A stretch of 64,000 bases of DNA from Sphingobacterium olei (GTDB lineage Bacteria > Bacteroidota > Bacteroidia > Sphingobacteriales > Sphingobacteriaceae): positions 558,001 through 622,000 of the forward strand of contig NZ_SUME01000004.1 of the NCBI RefSeq assembly GCF_005048855.1, read 5' to 3'. The notes beneath the pieces were generated by a model. The model was not told where the DNA came from. It did no database searches and saw only the letters and a list, made by a program, of their open reading frames with translations. Position numbers and translations under genes: made by a program. Shown here piece by piece: positions 62,032 through 64,000 of this stretch; position 1 is the stretch's first letter; every line of letters starts with the position of its first letter.

Positions 62032-63849
62032 ATGAAAGAATTTTACAACCGAAATATAACCACTACTGAAGCGGAGTTGGTGGTCATTGAAAAAAAAGTG
62101 AACGCCAACAGTTTATTTCGACTGGCAGTGATATTAGTAGGGGGAACAATCCTATTTAAAATATTCCAACTCAATGATGTTCTTTTACTGTTCGTAACGG
62201 TGATTGCTATTATTCTACTATTTTCATATCTGATTTTGCGTCAAAGCAAATTAGAGAAGAAAAGGGAAGAAAAAAGAGCGTTTCTTCGTGTGAATAGAAA
62301 TGAAATTGATCTTGTACAAGGTCATGTTAATATATATAGCAATGGAGAACAGTTTGACGATGGAAAGCATCCCTATATTTCAGACTTAGATATTTTTGGA
62401 CCGCATTCGTTGTTTGAAAAAATAAATCGTTCGGCTACTCCAGATGGTGTGGAACGGTTAGCTTCTTGGTTTTTGAAGAGCGCAAATAAGGAAATTATAT
62501 GCAGTCGCCAAAAGGCTAGTGCTGAAATAGCGGAGAAGAAAGAATGGGCGCAACACCTTCAAACAAAATTACTTTTCAATCTTGGACAAAAAATAAATAT
62601 CAAAACATTTTTAACAACATATTTAGGCGACAAGTCTTTAAACTTCGGTTCATCGTTCATGAAGATCTATGTGCCGATTGCGCCTTTGCTATTTTTAGTG
62701 GGCGGGGTGTTGTCAATTTTTTTGCACCCTATTTGGGGATCCCTCGCGATCTTGGGCTTGGTACATCTGTGCTGGGCAATGGCTTTGGGAGGGAAAGTAG
62801 GCTATTTTTCAAGCAGGATTGATAAGATAGGAACGACGTTGGTTGCGTATTCAGATGCCATACAGCTTATCGAAAAAGAGAAATTCTCAGCAGAATTAAC
62901 CATTAACCTTCAGGAAGAACTGAAAACAGACCATGCCGAAAAGAAACTTTCACAAGCTTTTCGCGAGCTGGGTAATTTGGTGGATAAACTTGATGCCAGA
63001 AACAATATTTTAGTTGGGGCGATTCTCAATATTATCTTTCTTTGGGACTTTCGTCAGGTCTTATCCATTGTAAAATGGAAAGAAAATTATGAAGGAAATA
63101 TCGTTCACGCGTTTGATATTATAGCGGATTTTGAAGCTTTATTGGCACTGTCTGCACTAAAAAGAAATATGCCTGATTGGACTACGCCTGTGATTTTGGA
63201 TAATTATTTGGAAGAAGGGATGCACGCAGAGGATATTAATCATCCGCTGATTCCTGTTGACCAAGCGGTAGCAAATAACTACGATGCAAGGACACACCGC
63301 GTAGCGTTGGTAACGGGATCCAATATGGCCGGAAAAAGCACATTCTTGCGGACAATTGGGATTAATGCAGTATTGGCATATGCTGGGGCAGTGGTGTGTG
63401 CTAAGCGATTTAAATTGCCGATTTATAGGTTAGTTACTTATATGCGTATCAAAGACAGTCTGAACGAAAGTACCTCCACTTTTAAAGCAGAGTTGGATAG
63501 AATGAAATTCATTCTGGGTATTGTGGAGGTTGCTGATGATAGTTTCTTTTTGATCGATGAAATGCTGCGCGGTACAAACTCAGTCGATAAGTATTTGGGG
63601 TCTCGTGCCGTTATTAAGAAGTTGATTGCGATGAAGGGTAAGGGGATGGTCGCGACGCATGATTTGCAATTGGCTACTTTAGAAGGTGAATATCCATCTA
63701 TTCTTCAAAATTATCATTTTGATATTCAGATAAAGGAAGGTGAAATGTTATTTGACTATAAACTGAAAGATGGGCAGTGTACGGTTTTTAATGCTTCGCT
63801 ACTTCTGAAAGGTATTGGGATTGATGTGGATAACACTAACTTTACCTAA
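62032..63849 (+). CDS. Membrane-embedded MutS-like ATPase
   Basis: This is a 605-residue protein. Two membrane helices lie at about 28-45 and 48-69, two more at about 213-230 and 233-252, and one at about 324-342. The C-terminal third is a MutS ATPase: Walker A GSNMAGKSTFLRTIG (about 429-443), YMRIKDSLNESTSTFKAELD (the MutS signature with Ser/Thr-Phe), Walker B FFLIDEMLRGTNS (about 504-516) and MVATHDLQLA. There is no N-terminal mismatch-recognition domain (F-x-E motif). It belongs to MutS-related membrane proteins common in Bacteroidota, with no established function. It follows pcm at 23 bases and precedes a thioesterase gene by 13. Confidence 0.88.
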   Translation: MKEFYNRNITTTEAELVVIEKKVNANSLFRLAVILVGGTILFKIFQLNDVLLLFVTVIAIILLFSYLILRQSKLEKKREEKRAFLRVNRNEIDLVQGHVNIYSNGEQFDDGKHPYISDLDIFGPHSLFEKINRSATPDGVERLASWFLKSANKEIICSRQKASAEIAEKKEWAQHLQTKLLFNLGQKINIKTFLTTYLGDKSLNFGSSFMKIYVPIAPLLFLVGGVLSIFLHPIWGSLAILGLVHLCWAMALGGKVGYFSSRIDKIGTTLVAYSDAIQLIEKEKFSAELTINLQEELKTDHAEKKLSQAFRELGNLVDKLDARNNILVGAILNIIFLWDFRQVLSIVKWKENYEGNIVHAFDIIADFEALLALSALKRNMPDWTTPVILDNYLEEGMHAEDINHPLIPVDQAVANNYDARTHRVALVTGSNMAGKSTFLRTIGINAVLAYAGAVVCAKRFKLPIYRLVTYMRIKDSLNESTSTFKAELDRMKFILGIVEVADDSFFLIDEMLRGTNSVDKYLGSRAVIKKLIAMKGKGMVATHDLQLATLEGEYPSILQNYHFDIQIKEGEMLFDYKLKDGQCTVFNASLLLKGIGIDVDNTNFT

Positions 63850-63862
63850 AATTTTTAACGTA

Positions 63863-64000
63863 ATGACATTAGAAGAGAAGATTGATCAGTCTGAGACCCG
63901 TGTTTGTACAACCGTATTTCCTTTTTTAACCAATCATCATGATACTTTATTTGGTGGCAAAGCAATGGCGATAATGGATGAAGTCTCTTTTATGGCCGCC
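63863..64000 (+). CDS. Acyl-CoA thioesterase (hotdog fold), C-terminus beyond window edge
   Basis: Only the first 46 codons are inside the window: MTLEEKIDQSETRVCTTVFP followed by FLTNHHDTLFGGKAMAIMDE. The N-H-x-D-x-L-F-G-G-K-x-M-x-x-M-D-E stretch is the catalytic signature of YciA/BACH-type acyl-CoA thioesterases, with the Asp general base in MDE. It begins 13 bases after the MutS-like gene. Confidence 0.85.
   Translation, partial: MTLEEKIDQSETRVCTTVFPFLTNHHDTLFGGKAMAIMDEVSFMAA

Overview
The window looks like a chromosomal segment of a Bacteroidota member, most likely Sphingobacteriaceae (Sphingobacterium/Pedobacter-like). This rests on SusC/SusD pairs, many MKK-type lipoproteins, BlaI plus M56 peptidase pairs carrying TonB-plug repeats, DUF1080 and Gfo/Idh/MocA proteins, candidate promoters of the Bacteroidota form TTG-N19-TAnnTTTG, and the rarity of clear Shine-Dalgarno sites. 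The genus is inferred from gene content and not proven.

Layout. (1) 1-7175, minus strand: the membrane arm of respiratory complex I in the order nuoH-I-J-K-L-M-N, with nuoN cut by the window edge. nuoA-G are not upstream; a divergent META-domain lipoprotein gene is there instead. (2) 8138-20525: an accessory glycan-utilisation region. It starts with a frameshifted IS1182-like transposase relic, followed by a membrane-spanning kelch/LamG sensor with a cytoplasmic SARP-type DNA-binding domain. Next come a truncated lipoprotein gene joined to a decayed 3' end of a susD gene, and then an intact five-gene operon (TIG-NHL lipoprotein, SusC, SusD, BT_3044-like lipoprotein, BIG2-CBM6 lipoprotein) closed by a strong bidirectional terminator. 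No glycoside hydrolase lies in this operon. (3) 20537-26135: citrate synthase, a BlaI repressor with a BlaR1-like sensor bearing three TonB-plug-like repeats, pth and rplY. (4) 26136-32487: a ROK-family regulator divergent from a Tat-signal Gfo/Idh/MocA oxidoreductase and a HEAT-repeat protein with two DUF1080 domains, suggesting a periplasmic 3-keto-glycoside pathway. (5) 32565-38804: prs, tRNA-Gln(TTG), a large GT117/DUF2723 membrane protein, and pyrR-pyrB.

(6) 39169-48448, plus strand: a cluster of a TPR protein, an outer-membrane beta-barrel, a HU-domain/TM/SPOR protein, ExbB, ExbD, a TonB-like protein and FolC. It reads as a dedicated energised envelope machine and is the best candidate here for an under-described system. 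(7) 48440-58533: a tatD-ansA-DUF4180 operon, an nrnA-FKBP operon, a membrane-anchored propeller protein, DUF423 and priA. (8) 58537-64000: a DUF6265-YciI fusion, a DUF4886 SGNH-like protein, a class D beta-lactamase-like lipoprotein with an altered YGN motif, pcm, a membrane-embedded MutS-like ATPase and the start of an acyl-CoA thioesterase gene.

Non-coding features are mostly Rho-independent terminators and TAnnTTTG boxes. Several boxes lie only 4-7 bases before a start codon, which suggests leaderless transcripts. No CRISPR array, rRNA or intact insertion sequence was seen.
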